Shown: positions 23,804 to 33,363, counted from the stretch's first letter. The stretch: DNA of 64,000 nucleotides from CAYJNO01 sp964371715 (GCA_964371715.1 CAYJNO010000008.1:1-64000), one strand, 5' to 3'. Made by a program: numbers and translations. The notes: generated by a model not told the origin, from the sequence alone.

Positions 23804-24001
23804 ATGCAGGGGAAAGTTAAACGTTTTAACAAAAACAAAGGCTTCGGATTTGTAACAAATGAAGAAGGTAACGACGTGTTCTTCCACTATTCTGAACTAG
23901 TAATGGATGGTTTTAAAACTGTTGATGAAGGTGCTTTAGTTGAATTTGATTTAACTGAAGGAGATAGAGGATTACAAGCTCGTAACATTAAAGTTATTTA
24001 A
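23804..24001 (+). CDS. csp: Cold-shock protein (CspA family)
   Basis: The 65-residue single OB-fold protein has both RNA-binding motifs, KNKGFGFV (RNP1-like, residues 10-17) and DVFFHYS (RNP2-like, residues 24-30). It matches the normal CSP length. It acts as a nucleic-acid chaperone that melts mRNA structure. In Bacillota such genes are often abundant and regulated by their own leader. Here a three-codon ORF precedes the gene; AAGGAGA is the SD and a terminator follows. Confidence 0.95.
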   Translation: MQGKVKRFNKNKGFGFVTNEEGNDVFFHYSELVMDGFKTVDEGALVEFDLTEGDRGLQARNIKVI

Positions 24002-24007
24002 TGTGAT

Positions 24008-24034
24008 AAAAGACTAGTTAATAGTCTTTTTTTT
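24008..24034 (+). terminator. Terminator after csp
   Basis: AAAAGACTA - GTTAA - TAGTCTTTT followed by T4 or more. Confidence 0.88.
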
Positions 24035-24072
24035 ATTTTTACACAACATTTAATGAGGAAGTGTTATGTGAA

Positions 24073-24113
24073 ACTATATTTTTTTTACTTTTGTAAAAAA
24101 AATATAGTATAAT
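24073..24113 (+). promoter_or_regulatory. Upstream secA promoter inside a perfect inverted repeat
   Basis: A 16-bp perfect inverted repeat (24073-24088 and 24093-24108, loop TTTT) spans the region between a possible -35 TTTACT (24084-24089) and -10 TATAAT (24108-24113). Confidence 0.45.
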
Positions 24114-24136
24114 CTATTGAAAAAAGGACCTTTTCT

Positions 24137-24165
24137 TTGATAAAATAAATAGATTATTGTACAAT
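24137..24165 (+). promoter_or_regulatory. Downstream secA promoter
   Basis: TTGATA (24137-24142), 17-bp spacer, TACAAT (24160-24165), 25 bases before the secA start. Confidence 0.65.
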
Positions 24166-24190
24166 TATATAGTATTTAGGAGGTATTATA

Positions 24191-26554
24191 ATGGGAATCT
24201 TAGACAAATTATTTAACGGTGATAAAAAAAGACTAAAAGAAATTGAAGCAGTTGCACATAAGGTTGATGCATTAGCAGATGAAATTGCAAACCTTGATGA
24301 TGTAGCGTTAAAGAATAAAACAAATGAATTTAAAGAAAGACTAAAAAAAGGTGAAACACTAGATGATATTTTAGTTGAAGCTTTTGCTGTAATTAGAGAA
24401 GCGGCTAAACGTGTTATTAATGAGTATCCATACTTAGTACAATTAATGGGTGCATATGTAATGCACCATGGTGATATTGCAGAAATGAAAACTGGGGAAG
24501 GTAAAACTTTAACATCAGTTATTGCGATATATTTAAATGCACTAGAAGGAAAAGGTGTTCATGTTGTAACTGTCAATGAATATCTTGCACAAAGAGACTC
24601 GAGTTGGATGGGACAAATATTTACCTTTATGGGCTTAGAAACTGCTTGTAATGCAAGAAGTTTAACACCTAGTGAAAAAAGAAAAGTTTATGAAGCAGAT
24701 ATTACATATACAACAAATGCTGAGCTTGGATTTGATTATCTAAGAGATAATATGGTTACTAAAAAAGAAGATCGTGTACTAAGACAATTAAACTTTGCTT
24801 TGATAGATGAAGTTGACTCAATTTTAATCGATGAATCAAGAACACCACTTATTATTTCAGGTGGACAAAAACAAACAGCTAACTTATATAAATCGGCAGA
24901 CAATTTCGTTAAACATTTAACTGAAGCTAAAGAACTAGAAGATGGTAAAGTAGATAGTGGAGATTATGTTATTGATATTAAAGCTAAGAGTGTACATTTA
25001 ACTGAAGAAGGTGTTAGTAAAGCAGAGAAATTTTTTAAAACAGCTAATCTTTATAGTGTAGACAACACACAATTAGTACATCATATTAATCAAGCATTAA
25101 AAGCTAATTATACAATGAGCAATGATGTAGAGTATGTAGTCGAAGAAGGTGCGATTGTAATTGTTGATCAATTTACAGGTCGTAAAATGCCAGGCCGTGC
25201 ATTCTCAGATGGATTACATCAAGCATTAGAAGCTAAAGAAAATGTTACTATTAAACAAGAAACTTCTACTTTAGCAACTGTTACATATCAAAATTTCTTT
25301 AGATTATATTCAAAATTATCAGGAATGACAGGTACTGCAAAAACAGAAGAAGAAGAATTCTTAAGTATTTACAATATGCGTGTTATTGAAATTCCAACAC
25401 ATAGACCAATTCAAAGAATTGATTACCCAGATGCAATTTATGGAACTAAAAAAGCTAAATATGCTGCATTAATTGAAGAAATAATTGAGTGTTATGAAAA
25501 AGGCCAACCAGTATTAGTTGGTACGATTGCGGTTGATACAAGTGAATATATCGCGAAAATGCTTAAATCAAGAAAAATACCTCATGAAGTATTAAATGCA
25601 AAAAATCACTCAAGAGAGGCTGACATTATATCAAAAGCTGGTAAAGTAAAAGCAGTAACAATTGCCACAAATATGGCAGGCCGTGGTACTGATATTAAGC
25701 TTGGTGAAGGTGTAAAAGAACTTGGTGGACTTGCAGTTTTAGGTTCTGAAAGACATGAATCAAGACGTATAGATAACCAGTTAAGAGGTCGTTCAGGACG
25801 TCAAGGTGATGTTGGTTATTCAAGATTTTTTGTTTCAGTACAAGATGAATTAATGGTAAGATTTGGATCTGAAAGATTAGCAAGTACATTTGCAGCACTT
25901 GGAGATCGTCCAGTAGAATCAAAAATTATTAGTAAATCAATTGGTAGTGCGCAAAAACGTGTTGAGGGTAGAAACTTTGATATTCGTAAATCATTATTAG
26001 GGTATGATGATATCTTAAGACAACAAAGAGAAATTATTTATGATCAAAGAAACTATATCTTAGATAATGATGATGTTCATGCAATAGTTAAAGATATGTT
26101 TAATAAAGAGATTTCAAATTTAGTTAACTCTTATCGTAATGAAGAAGAAAAGTTAGATATTGAAAATCTAAAAGTAGCTTTAGAAAAACAGGGCTTTAAA
26201 GAAGGTGTAGATAATATTGATTTTAAACAATCAACATCTGAAGTTACAGAAAATTTATGTTCTTTAGCATGGAATACTTATGAAAATAAGATTGCAGAAC
26301 ATAAAGAGCAAATATTAAAATTTGAAAAAACAATGGTGTTAAGAATAATTGATCGTGCATGGGTAAATCATATTGATATGATGTCTAAATTAAGAGAAGG
26401 TATTCACTTAAGAAGTTATGCACAAACAAATCCATTACAAGCTTATACAACAGAAGGATATGAGATGTTTGAAGAAATGATGGGTAATATTTCTTCGGAA
26501 ATTGTTACATTCTGCTTAAATGTAAATGTTGTAGTTCAAGGAGCACCTAAATAA
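24191..26554 (+). CDS. secA: Preprotein translocase ATPase SecA
   Basis: SecA is the motor that pushes unfolded preproteins through SecYEG. The 787-residue protein has NBD1 with Walker A MKTGEGKTLTS (about residue 100), LIDEVDSILIDE, NBD2 with TNMAGRGTDIKL and RGRSGRQGD, and the helical scaffold/wing domains. It ends at VVVQGAPK without the C-terminal linker and zinc-binding CxC tail, a short form known from several Firmicutes. SD is AGGAGG. The stop codon overlaps the prfB start (TAATG), giving the classical secA-prfB pair. Confidence 0.97.
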   Translation: MGILDKLFNGDKKRLKEIEAVAHKVDALADEIANLDDVALKNKTNEFKERLKKGETLDDILVEAFAVIREAAKRVINEYPYLVQLMGAYVMHHGDIAEMKTGEGKTLTSVIAIYLNALEGKGVHVVTVNEYLAQRDSSWMGQIFTFMGLETACNARSLTPSEKRKVYEADITYTTNAELGFDYLRDNMVTKKEDRVLRQLNFALIDEVDSILIDESRTPLIISGGQKQTANLYKSADNFVKHLTEAKELEDGKVDSGDYVIDIKAKSVHLTEEGVSKAEKFFKTANLYSVDNTQLVHHINQALKANYTMSNDVEYVVEEGAIVIVDQFTGRKMPGRAFSDGLHQALEAKENVTIKQETSTLATVTYQNFFRLYSKLSGMTGTAKTEEEEFLSIYNMRVIEIPTHRPIQRIDYPDAIYGTKKAKYAALIEEIIECYEKGQPVLVGTIAVDTSEYIAKMLKSRKIPHEVLNAKNHSREADIISKAGKVKAVTIATNMAGRGTDIKLGEGVKELGGLAVLGSERHESRRIDNQLRGRSGRQGDVGYSRFFVSVQDELMVRFGSERLASTFAALGDRPVESKIISKSIGSAQKRVEGRNFDIRKSLLGYDDILRQQREIIYDQRNYILDNDDVHAIVKDMFNKEISNLVNSYRNEEEKLDIENLKVALEKQGFKEGVDNIDFKQSTSEVTENLCSLAWNTYENKIAEHKEQILKFEKTMVLRIIDRAWVNHIDMMSKLREGIHLRSYAQTNPLQAYTTEGYEMFEEMMGNISSEIVTFCLNVNVVVQGAPK

Positions 26555-27652
26555 TGGAATTATATGAAATAAAACAAAAACTAAATGAGAATATTGCTAA
26601 GTTAGATATGCTTAGCTCTTCTCTTTGACTTAAATACTAAAAAAGAAGAGATTATTAAATATGATGAATTAATGAATGATACAAACTTTTGGGATGATCC
26701 TAAAAAAGCTCAAAGTATTATTCAAAAAAATAATGAATTAAAAAATTTATGTGATAATTATGAAAAATTAAACATTACATTAAATGATTTAATGATAACA
26801 GTAAATGATTTGAACAAAAACTATGATGAAGATCTAAAAATGATGGTTGAAGAAGAATATACTGAAATGCTTAAAAATTTTGATAGTTTTGAAATCAATG
26901 TCTTATTAAAAGAAGATTATGATCATAGTAATGCAATTATTGAATTACATCCAGGAGCTGGTGGTACAGAATCACAAGATTGGGCGATGATGCTCTATGA
27001 AATGTATCAAAAATGGGGTAGTCTAAAGGATTATAAAACTACTGTTTTAGATTATCAAGATGGAGAAACTGCTGGGATAAAATCGGTTAGTTTATTAGTT
27101 GAAGGTCCTTTAGCTTATGGTTATTTAAAGGGTGAAAAAGGAGTACATCGACTAGTGAGAATTTCGCCATTTGATTCATCAGGGAGAAGACACACATCAT
27201 TTGCATCAGTAGATGTAATGCCAGAATTTAATGATGATATAGAAATTGTTATAGAAGATAAAGATTTACAAGTTGATACAATGAGAGCAAGTGGAGCTGG
27301 TGGACAACACGTTAATAAAACAGATAGTGCTGTAAGAATGACGCATATTCCAACAGGTATTGTTGCAACATGTCAGACAGAAAGATCACAGATCAAAAAT
27401 CGTGAACGTTGTTTAAACATGCTAAAATCTAAATTATATCAATTAAAAATAGAAGAACAGTTAGCTAAAGTTCAAAATTTAAAAGGAGAACAAAAACTAA
27501 TTGAATGGGGTTCACAAATTAGATCATATGTTTTTTGTCCATATACAATGGTTAAAGATCACCGTACAGGATTTAATGTAACAGCGGTAAATGATGTAAT
27601 GAATGGTGAAATAGATGAATTTATTTTCAGTTATTTAAAATCACAAATTTAA
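26554..27652 (+). CDS. prfB: Peptide chain release factor 2 with programmed +1 frameshift
   Basis: RF2 ends translation at UGA and UAA. The frame from ATG 26554 meets an in-frame TGA at 26626 as codon 25. At the slippery CTT TGA C the ribosome shifts +1 and continues at GAC 26627. This gives a product of 365 residues, the usual RF2 length. The catalytic GGQ is in RASGAGGQHVNKTDS and the RF2 anticodon-type motif SPF in RISPFDSSGRR. The codons before CTT are AGC TCT TCT, so the AGGGGG SD usually found there is missing. The overlap with secA gives the start. Confidence 0.95.
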
Positions 27653-27662
27653 GGAGCTATAA

Positions 27663-28526
27663 ATGAAAACTAATATTAATAAAATTGTGAAGATGGCTTT
27701 ACAAACAGGTATCAAACATCCTTCAATGGCAATGCCAGGTTATCGTGGTTCATACGATGGTCTTGCACGTATTGTGCCAAGTGTTGGAGGTATTACATAT
27801 AATTGTTTTTTAGGAGATAATTGTATTGATATAGTTGGTGATCATGTTGAAGCTGGGGTTAGTTCAAAAAATAGTAATGATGCAGAAAATAATGCTTGTA
27901 TGACTTTTGCATGTGTTGGAAATCAAGTAAGAGTACTAACAGGTGAAGCAAAAGGAGCAACAGGTTTTGTTGTTGGTAAACATGGTGGATGTAATCATGT
28001 AATGATGGCATTTAATGAAGATACGATTAATAAATTAGTCTATACAGATCAATTTATGATTACTGCATGGGGTCAAGGTTTAAAGTTTGAAAATCATGAA
28101 GATATTAAATTATTAAGCATGGGTCCTGAGTTATTAGAAAATATGAATATTATTGAAGAAAATGGTGCTTTAAAAGTACCTGTTAAAGCAATAATACCTG
28201 CTTATTTAATGGGCTCTGGTCTTGGAAGTTCATCTTCAATTAATTCAGATTATGATATTATGATGCATGATAAGGCTGAAGTGGAAAGATTAAAATTAAA
28301 CGAATTATGTTTTGGAGATTTTGTTTATATTGAAGATCATTTAAATCATTTTGGACCAGATTATCGCAAAAACTCAGGTTCTGTTGGAGTAATTGTGCAC
28401 AGTGATTCGTTTACTTCAGGTCATGGTCCTGGTGTAACAGTTTTAATGTCAGCAGAAAATAATAAATTAGTACCTATTTTAGATGAAAATGCAAATTTAA
28501 AAAATATTATGAATTTTGAAAAGTAG
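27663..28526 (+). CDS. DUF4438 family protein
   Basis: The 287-residue protein begins with a helical segment and HPSMAMPGYRGSYDG. It is Gly/His rich, with GDHVEAGVSSKN, ATGFVVGKHGGCNHVM and YIEDHLNHFGPDYR. I recognise the family as DUF4438, a single-domain protein of unknown function found in anaerobes and Thermotoga. No catalytic site is established; the many conserved His/Asp/Gly could bind a metal. It follows prfB by 10 bases (SD AAGGAG) and ends at a terminator overlapping its stop codon. Confidence 0.78.
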   Translation: MKTNINKIVKMALQTGIKHPSMAMPGYRGSYDGLARIVPSVGGITYNCFLGDNCIDIVGDHVEAGVSSKNSNDAENNACMTFACVGNQVRVLTGEAKGATGFVVGKHGGCNHVMMAFNEDTINKLVYTDQFMITAWGQGLKFENHEDIKLLSMGPELLENMNIIEENGALKVPVKAIIPAYLMGSGLGSSSSINSDYDIMMHDKAEVERLKLNELCFGDFVYIEDHLNHFGPDYRKNSGSVGVIVHSDSFTSGHGPGVTVLMSAENNKLVPILDENANLKNIMNFEK

Positions 28527-28546
28527 GGTATACCCTGCTTTTTTTT
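28520..28546 (+). terminator. Terminator after DUF4438 gene
   Basis: AAGTAGGG - TAT - ACCCTGCTT with T8; one G-T pair. The stop codon of the gene is inside the stem. Confidence 0.85.
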
Positions 28547-28559
28547 GTTAGGAGGACTT

Positions 28560-29777
28560 ATGTTAGAAAAACTAAATGAAGTAAAGGTATTAAAAGATTC
28601 TTTACATGGATATGTGCATATAGAATATGCAATTGTATGGGAATTGATTGATACAAAAGAATTACAAAGATTAAGAAGAATAAGACAGCTAGGAGGAGCT
28701 TTTCAAGTTTATCATAGTGCAGAACATTCGAGATTTTCACATTCTGTAGGTGTGTATGAAATAATTAGACAAATGCTAATAAAGATAACAGATTTAGATG
28801 AATCTTTATCAAAAAGAGATAAAATAGTTGTTTTATTAGCTGGTCTTTTACATGATTTAGGACATAATCCATATTCTCATGCTTTTGAAGGCGTTTTTAA
28901 TACTAAGCATGAAGTATATACTAAAAATATAATTTTGGGACCTAGTGAAGTTAATGATATTTTAATAAAATATGATAAAGATTTACCACAAGAAATTGTT
29001 TCAGTTATTGAACATACACACCCAAATCCAATATTAAAACAATTAATTTCATCAGAATTGGATGCTGATCGCATGGATTACCTGTTAAGAGATTCGTATA
29101 TGACTGGTACAAAGTATGGTGTTTTTGATATTGATCGATTAATCAGAACTTTTAGAGTAAAAGATAAAAGATTAGTAATTAAATATAGTGGAATTCATGC
29201 AATTGAAGATTATGTTATGTCACGCTATCATATGTATCATCAAGTATATTTTCATCCAACAGGTCGCTCATTTGAAATATTATTAAAAGCATTTTTTAAA
29301 AGAATAAAATATTTACATGAACATAATATGTTAAATAATGACATTTTTAACGAGTATTTAACTAATGATATAGTAAGTAATGAAGCTCATTATTTCTTTG
29401 ATGAAAATACTATTGGTTATGCTTTTTTAGTGTTTAGTAAACATGAAGATAAAATTATCAGTGATTTAGCATCAAGACTTTTAAGTAGAAATTTATTTAA
29501 ATACAAAGATTATTCAGAAGAGTTATATGAAGAGTTAACACTCGACTTAGCTATTAATGGATATGATGTAGAATATTACTTATTTTCTGATACGATGAAA
29601 CAAAGACCTTATCAACCATATCGAAAAACTGATGATAAAGGAATATTTGTGCTAATGAAAGATGATACAATCAAAGAGTTATCAAAAGCAAGTGTGATAG
29701 TAAAAGCATTAGTAAAAGCAGAAGAAGAAGGAACAAATAAAATTTATTTTCCAAATATGCTTGATGAAAACAAGTAA
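28560..29777 (+). CDS. HD-domain phosphohydrolase (YwfO/dNTPase-like)
   Basis: The 405-residue protein carries an N-terminal HD domain: QLGGAFQVYHSAEHSRFSHS (metal His), then LLAGLLHDLGHNPYSHAFE (HD pair), and ELDADRMDYLLRDS (second Asp). This is the SAMHD1/dGTPase-like layout of YwfO proteins, likely hydrolysing dNTPs or related nucleotides; the substrate is not defined by sequence. The ATG at 28560 is selected because AGGAGG precedes it; a TTG at 28545 lies in the terminator. Confidence 0.85.
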   Translation: MLEKLNEVKVLKDSLHGYVHIEYAIVWELIDTKELQRLRRIRQLGGAFQVYHSAEHSRFSHSVGVYEIIRQMLIKITDLDESLSKRDKIVVLLAGLLHDLGHNPYSHAFEGVFNTKHEVYTKNIILGPSEVNDILIKYDKDLPQEIVSVIEHTHPNPILKQLISSELDADRMDYLLRDSYMTGTKYGVFDIDRLIRTFRVKDKRLVIKYSGIHAIEDYVMSRYHMYHQVYFHPTGRSFEILLKAFFKRIKYLHEHNMLNNDIFNEYLTNDIVSNEAHYFFDENTIGYAFLVFSKHEDKIISDLASRLLSRNLFKYKDYSEELYEELTLDLAINGYDVEYYLFSDTMKQRPYQPYRKTDDKGIFVLMKDDTIKELSKASVIVKALVKAEEEGTNKIYFPNMLDENK

Positions 29778-29779
29778 AG

Positions 29780-29808
29780 TTGTAACATTGAATAAGATAT
29801 TATATAAT
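29780..29808 (+). promoter_or_regulatory. Promoter of the ECF operon
   Basis: TTGTAA (29780-29785), 17-bp spacer, TATAAT (29803-29808). Confidence 0.65.
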
Positions 29809-29831
29809 ATTTTAGTTATTAAGGAGTAAAT

Positions 29832-30662
29832 ATGGAAAAGATTATCGAAGTAAAAGACTTAGATTTTTATTATGATGAAGATACACATGCAGTAAAAAAT
29901 ATCTCTTTTAATATAGAAAAAGGTAAATACACTACAATAGTTGGACATAATGGTTCTGGTAAAAGTACAATTGCAAAATTACTAATGGGTCTAATTGAAA
30001 AGAAAAGTGGTGAAATAATAGTTGATAATATCACATTATCACAAGATACAGTTTATGATATAAGAAAAAAGGTAGGTATAGTTTTTCAAAATCCTGATAA
30101 TCAATTCATTGGTTCAACAGTGAAAGATGATATAGCTTTTGGTCTTGAAAATCATAAAGTTGAAACTGATAAGATGGATGATATTATTTTGGAGTATGCA
30201 AAGAAAGTAAATATGTTGGACTATTTAGATAGTGAACCTACAAAGCTTTCAGGTGGACAAAAACAACGTGTAGCTATAGCTGGTGTTTTAGCTATGAGAC
30301 CAGATATAATTATTTTTGACGAAAGTACAAGTATGCTAGATCCTAGTGGTAAAGCCGAAATAAATAATGTAATTAAAAAATTGCATGAAGAATATGAAAT
30401 AACATTAATATCTATTACTCATGATATGGAAGAAGTTGCGAAAAGTGACTTTGTCATAGTTATGGATAATGGAAAAATAGTGTTTGAAGGGCAACCAAAA
30501 GACGTATTAAAAAATGATAAAGAATTAATAAATATCAAATTAGATATTCCTTTTGCGAGCAAAATGGTAAAAGCATTGAATAATGCTGGAATAAAAATTA
30601 ATGATGAACTAGATTTAGAAAGGGTGGTCAATAATATATGCCAATTATCATCAAAGAATTAA
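29832..30662 (+). CDS. ecfA1: ECF transporter ATPase A1
   Basis: This is one of the two ATPases of the energy-coupling-factor vitamin/metal transporters. The 276-residue protein has Walker A GHNGSGKST (about residue 38), Q-loop NPDNQFIG, signature LSGGQKQRV and Walker B IIIFDESTSMLDP. The residue after the catalytic Glu is Ser, as in EcfA1 proteins (DEA/DES) rather than DEP. It overlaps ecfA2 by 25 bases. Together with EcfT it forms a shared motor for substrate-binding S components encoded elsewhere. Confidence 0.95.
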   Translation: MEKIIEVKDLDFYYDEDTHAVKNISFNIEKGKYTTIVGHNGSGKSTIAKLLMGLIEKKSGEIIVDNITLSQDTVYDIRKKVGIVFQNPDNQFIGSTVKDDIAFGLENHKVETDKMDDIILEYAKKVNMLDYLDSEPTKLSGGQKQRVAIAGVLAMRPDIIIFDESTSMLDPSGKAEINNVIKKLHEEYEITLISITHDMEEVAKSDFVIVMDNGKIVFEGQPKDVLKNDKELINIKLDIPFASKMVKALNNAGIKINDELDLERVVNNICQLSSKN

Positions 30663-31486
30663 GTCATATTTATGATAATGATACACCTTTTTATAAAACA
30701 GCAATATCTGATATTAATTTAGATATTGAAGATCAAATGGTTACTGCCGTTATTGGTGAAACAGGTTCTGGAAAAAGTACATTAGTTCAACATTTAAATG
30801 CTTTATTAAAACCAACAAGTGGAAGTGTGACAATAGATGACTTTACTATGGATGCAGAAAGTAAAGCAAAAAACTTAAAGTCTTTAAGAAAAAAAGTTGG
30901 TTTGGTATTTCAATTTCCAGAATATCAATTGTTTGAAGAAACAATCATTAAAGATGTAATGTTTGGACCACTTAACTTTAATATTGAAAAAGAAGAAGCA
31001 TTAAAATCGGCTAAAGAAGCATTAACACTAGTAGGGATGGATGAATCATATTATGAAAAAAGTCCTTTAGAATTAAGTGGTGGACAAAAAAGGCGTATTG
31101 CAATAGCAGGTATTTTAGCAATGAATCCGAATGTTATTGTACTAGATGAACCAACAGCTGGATTAGATCCACAAGGTGCAAAAGAAATGATGGATTTATT
31201 TAAGAGTTTAAATAAAACATTGGTTATTGTTACCCATGATATGGACCATGTCTTAAATTATGCTAATCAAGTAGTATTATTGAATCATGGTAAGGTTATC
31301 TTTAAAAATGATATTAAAACATTCTTTAATGATCATAAATTATGGGAAACATTACAAATAGAAAAGCCAATGATCATTAAAGCTAAAGAGATGTTAATTG
31401 AAAAAGGTGTAGATATTACAGAAGATTGTTTTGATTTTGATACTTTAATGTGTCAAATAGTAAAGTGGGTGAATAACAATGGCTAA
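30638..31486 (+). CDS. ecfA2: ECF transporter ATPase A2
   Basis: The 282-residue second ATPase of the ECF module has Walker A GETGSGKST, Q-loop FPEYQLFEET, signature LSGGQKRRI and Walker B VIVLDEPTAGLDP. It pairs with EcfA1 to power uptake of vitamins such as riboflavin, folate or biotin, or of metals, through exchangeable S subunits. It starts inside ecfA1 with an AGGGTGG SD and overlaps ecfT by 8 bases. Confidence 0.95.
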   Translation: MPIIIKELSHIYDNDTPFYKTAISDINLDIEDQMVTAVIGETGSGKSTLVQHLNALLKPTSGSVTIDDFTMDAESKAKNLKSLRKKVGLVFQFPEYQLFEETIIKDVMFGPLNFNIEKEEALKSAKEALTLVGMDESYYEKSPLELSGGQKRRIAIAGILAMNPNVIVLDEPTAGLDPQGAKEMMDLFKSLNKTLVIVTHDMDHVLNYANQVVLLNHGKVIFKNDIKTFFNDHKLWETLQIEKPMIIKAKEMLIEKGVDITEDCFDFDTLMCQIVKWVNNNG

Positions 31487-32276
31487 ATTTACTATTGGAA
31501 AATATCTACCTTACGATACTATCTTGCATCGTATTGATCCAAGAATTAAAATCATGTCATTACTAATTTTATTAATCGGTATATTTATTCCTGTATCAAT
31601 TCAAATATATGCATTATTATTGGTTTTTATCGGTGTAATATGTAAAGTTGCAAAGTTAAAAATGAAGTTTATTATAAGTGCCTTAAAACCGATGTTATTT
31701 ATGTTAATCTTTTTATTAATTATAAATACTTTAACATTAAAAACAGGTGATTTATTAGTAACTATATTTACTATTGAGGTTTATAGTGGAGCTATATATC
31801 AAACAGTATTTATAGCAATTAGATTAATATTAATGATAATGTTGACAACACTATTAACTACAACAACCAAACCATTAGATTTAACTTTAGGTATTGAAGA
31901 TTTATTATCCCCATTCAAAAAAATAGGTTTACCAGCACATGAGATTGCGATGATGATTTCAATTGCTTTAAGATTTATACCAACCTTAATTGAAGAAGCT
32001 GAAAGAATTATGAAAGCACAGGCAAGTAGAGGACTAGATCTTGAAGAAGGAAAATTAAAAGAAAAAGCTATGGCAATTTTAGCATTAATTGTACCTTTGT
32101 TTGTATCAGCTCTACAAAGAGCGGAAGATTTGGCTAATGCTATGGAAGCACGTGGCTATATACCAGGTGAATTTAGAACAAGATATCGTAAACTTAAAAT
32201 AAGATATTATGATTATATTACAATTGCAATTGCAATTTTAATTGCGATAAGTCTTGGATTAGTAGCATGGCTTTAA
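31479..32276 (+). CDS. ecfT: ECF transporter transmembrane subunit T
   Basis: The 265-residue membrane scaffold couples EcfA1A2 to S components. It has five or six membrane helices and the two Ala/Ser-Arg-Gly coupling motifs in MKAQASRGLDLE and NAMEARGYIPG (about residues 183 and 225) that contact the ATPases. The start overlaps ecfA2; the end overlaps truA by 10 bases. The order A1-A2-T-truA is standard in Firmicutes. Confidence 0.94.
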   Translation: MAKFTIGKYLPYDTILHRIDPRIKIMSLLILLIGIFIPVSIQIYALLLVFIGVICKVAKLKMKFIISALKPMLFMLIFLLIINTLTLKTGDLLVTIFTIEVYSGAIYQTVFIAIRLILMIMLTTLLTTTTKPLDLTLGIEDLLSPFKKIGLPAHEIAMMISIALRFIPTLIEEAERIMKAQASRGLDLEEGKLKEKAMAILALIVPLFVSALQRAEDLANAMEARGYIPGEFRTRYRKLKIRYYDYITIAIAILIAISLGLVAWL

Positions 32277-33007
32277 GAAGATTTAAAGTAGTAGTAGCTT
32301 ATGATGGACATAATTATGCGGGATGGCAAAGACAAAATAATGCTCTTGGTATTCAACAAGTTATTGAAGATATATTAAGTGAAAAAACTAATCGAAAAGT
32401 TGAAATTGTATCAAGTGGAAGAACTGATGCTTTAGTTCATGCGTATGCTCAAGTATTTCATTTTGATACTGATTTCTATATAGATGAGACAGCATATTTT
32501 AGAATACTAAATTCTTTTTTACCGAAAGATATTAGAGTTAAATCTGTAGAAGAAGTTAATAGTAACTTTCATGCACGATTCAGTGCTAAAAGTAAGGTCT
32601 ATATTTACAAAATTAATTTAACAGAATATAACCCTTTTCTTGCAAATTATGCATATCAACCTAAAAAAGTAATTAATATAGACTTAGCTAAAAAAGTTAG
32701 TCAAATATTTATAGGTAAGCATGATTTTTCATCATTTTGTAATAATGGTTTTGATACCCATCCAAATCAAGTAAGAGAAATATATCGTATTGATTTTAGT
32801 ATTAAAGATGATGTTTTAGAGATAGAGTATGAGGGCAATGGGTTTTTAAGATATATGGTTAGAATGCTTACTGCAACTATTGTTCAAGTAGCTTTAGGTC
32901 GTATAAATATAGATGATGTCCAAAAGATGTTAGATATGAAAAATAAAGAAGCATGTAAATATAATATTGATGCTTGTGGATTGTACTTGAAGGAAGTGAA
33001 ATATTAA
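32267..33007 (+). CDS. truA: tRNA pseudouridine synthase A
   Basis: TruA converts U38-U40 of the tRNA anticodon arm to pseudouridine. The 246-residue protein shows the N-terminal VVVAYDGHNYAGWQRQ, the catalytic Asp in SSGRTDALVHA (about residue 53), FHARFSAKSK, and FLRYMVRMLTATI near the end. Size and motifs are complete. It is translated with the ECF genes from a 10-base overlap. Confidence 0.95.
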   Translation: MALRRFKVVVAYDGHNYAGWQRQNNALGIQQVIEDILSEKTNRKVEIVSSGRTDALVHAYAQVFHFDTDFYIDETAYFRILNSFLPKDIRVKSVEEVNSNFHARFSAKSKVYIYKINLTEYNPFLANYAYQPKKVINIDLAKKVSQIFIGKHDFSSFCNNGFDTHPNQVREIYRIDFSIKDDVLEIEYEGNGFLRYMVRMLTATIVQVALGRINIDDVQKMLDMKNKEACKYNIDACGLYLKEVKY

Positions 33008-33112
33008 AAAAATAGTAAGTTGATACTTGTAATTTATACATGTTTATGCTAGTATATATAAGCACTTACTTTAGATTCGCAAAGAGTTTAAGGCGGAAGG
33101 GAGAAATTAAAG

Positions 33113-33313
33113 ATGAAAAAAAATATCCATCCAACATATCACAAGATTAACGTACATTGCGTTACTTGTGGTGCAGAATTTGAGTCTGGATCTACAAAAG
33201 AAGATATCAAAGTTGATACTTGTTCTGTGTGTCATCCATTCTATACAGGAAGACAAAGATTCGCGGCTGCACAAGGACGTGTTGAGAAATTTAATAAAAA
33301 ATACGGAAGATAA
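33113..33313 (+). CDS. rpmE: 50S ribosomal protein L31 (zinc-type)
   Basis: The 66-residue protein begins MKKNIHPTYHKINVHC and has CVTC and CSVCHPFYTG, the four-Cys/zinc form (type A) of L31, which bridges the ribosomal subunits. Conserved FYTGRQRF is present. SD is AGGGAGA. The 105 bases upstream are an AT-rich leader with no convincing single promoter; AGTAAGT near 33014 and ACTTACT near 33064 form a long-range inverted repeat. Confidence 0.95.
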   Translation: MKKNIHPTYHKINVHCVTCGAEFESGSTKEDIKVDTCSVCHPFYTGRQRFAAAQGRVEKFNKKYGR

Positions 33314-33314
33314 T

Positions 33315-33347
33315 AAAAAAAAGTACTTATATAAGTACTTTTTTTTT
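33315..33347 (+). terminator. Terminator after rpmE
   Basis: A run of A, AAGTACTTAT/ATAAGTACTT (33321-33340), then T7. Confidence 0.85.
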
Positions 33348-33348
33348 A

Positions 33349-33357
33349 TGTTATAAT
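33349..33357 (+). promoter_or_regulatory. Extended -10 promoter for a probably leaderless tsaC-like mRNA
   Basis: TGTTATAAT (TG at 33349-33350, TATAAT 33352-33357). The ATG at 33364 is 6 bases further on, at the expected transcription start, and no SD exists. Confidence 0.55.
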
Positions 33358-33363
33358 TTTATT

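Noticed and set aside
26554..26672. prfB could look like a broken gene with an upstream fragment and a late start at 26672.
   Set aside because: The in-frame TGA is part of CTT TGA C, the normal RF2 autoregulatory frameshift site, and shifting restores the usual 365-residue length.
33168..33356. Alternative open frame overlapping rpmE.
   Set aside because: L31 in the other frame has all its conserved cysteines and an SD; the alternative runs through its terminator.
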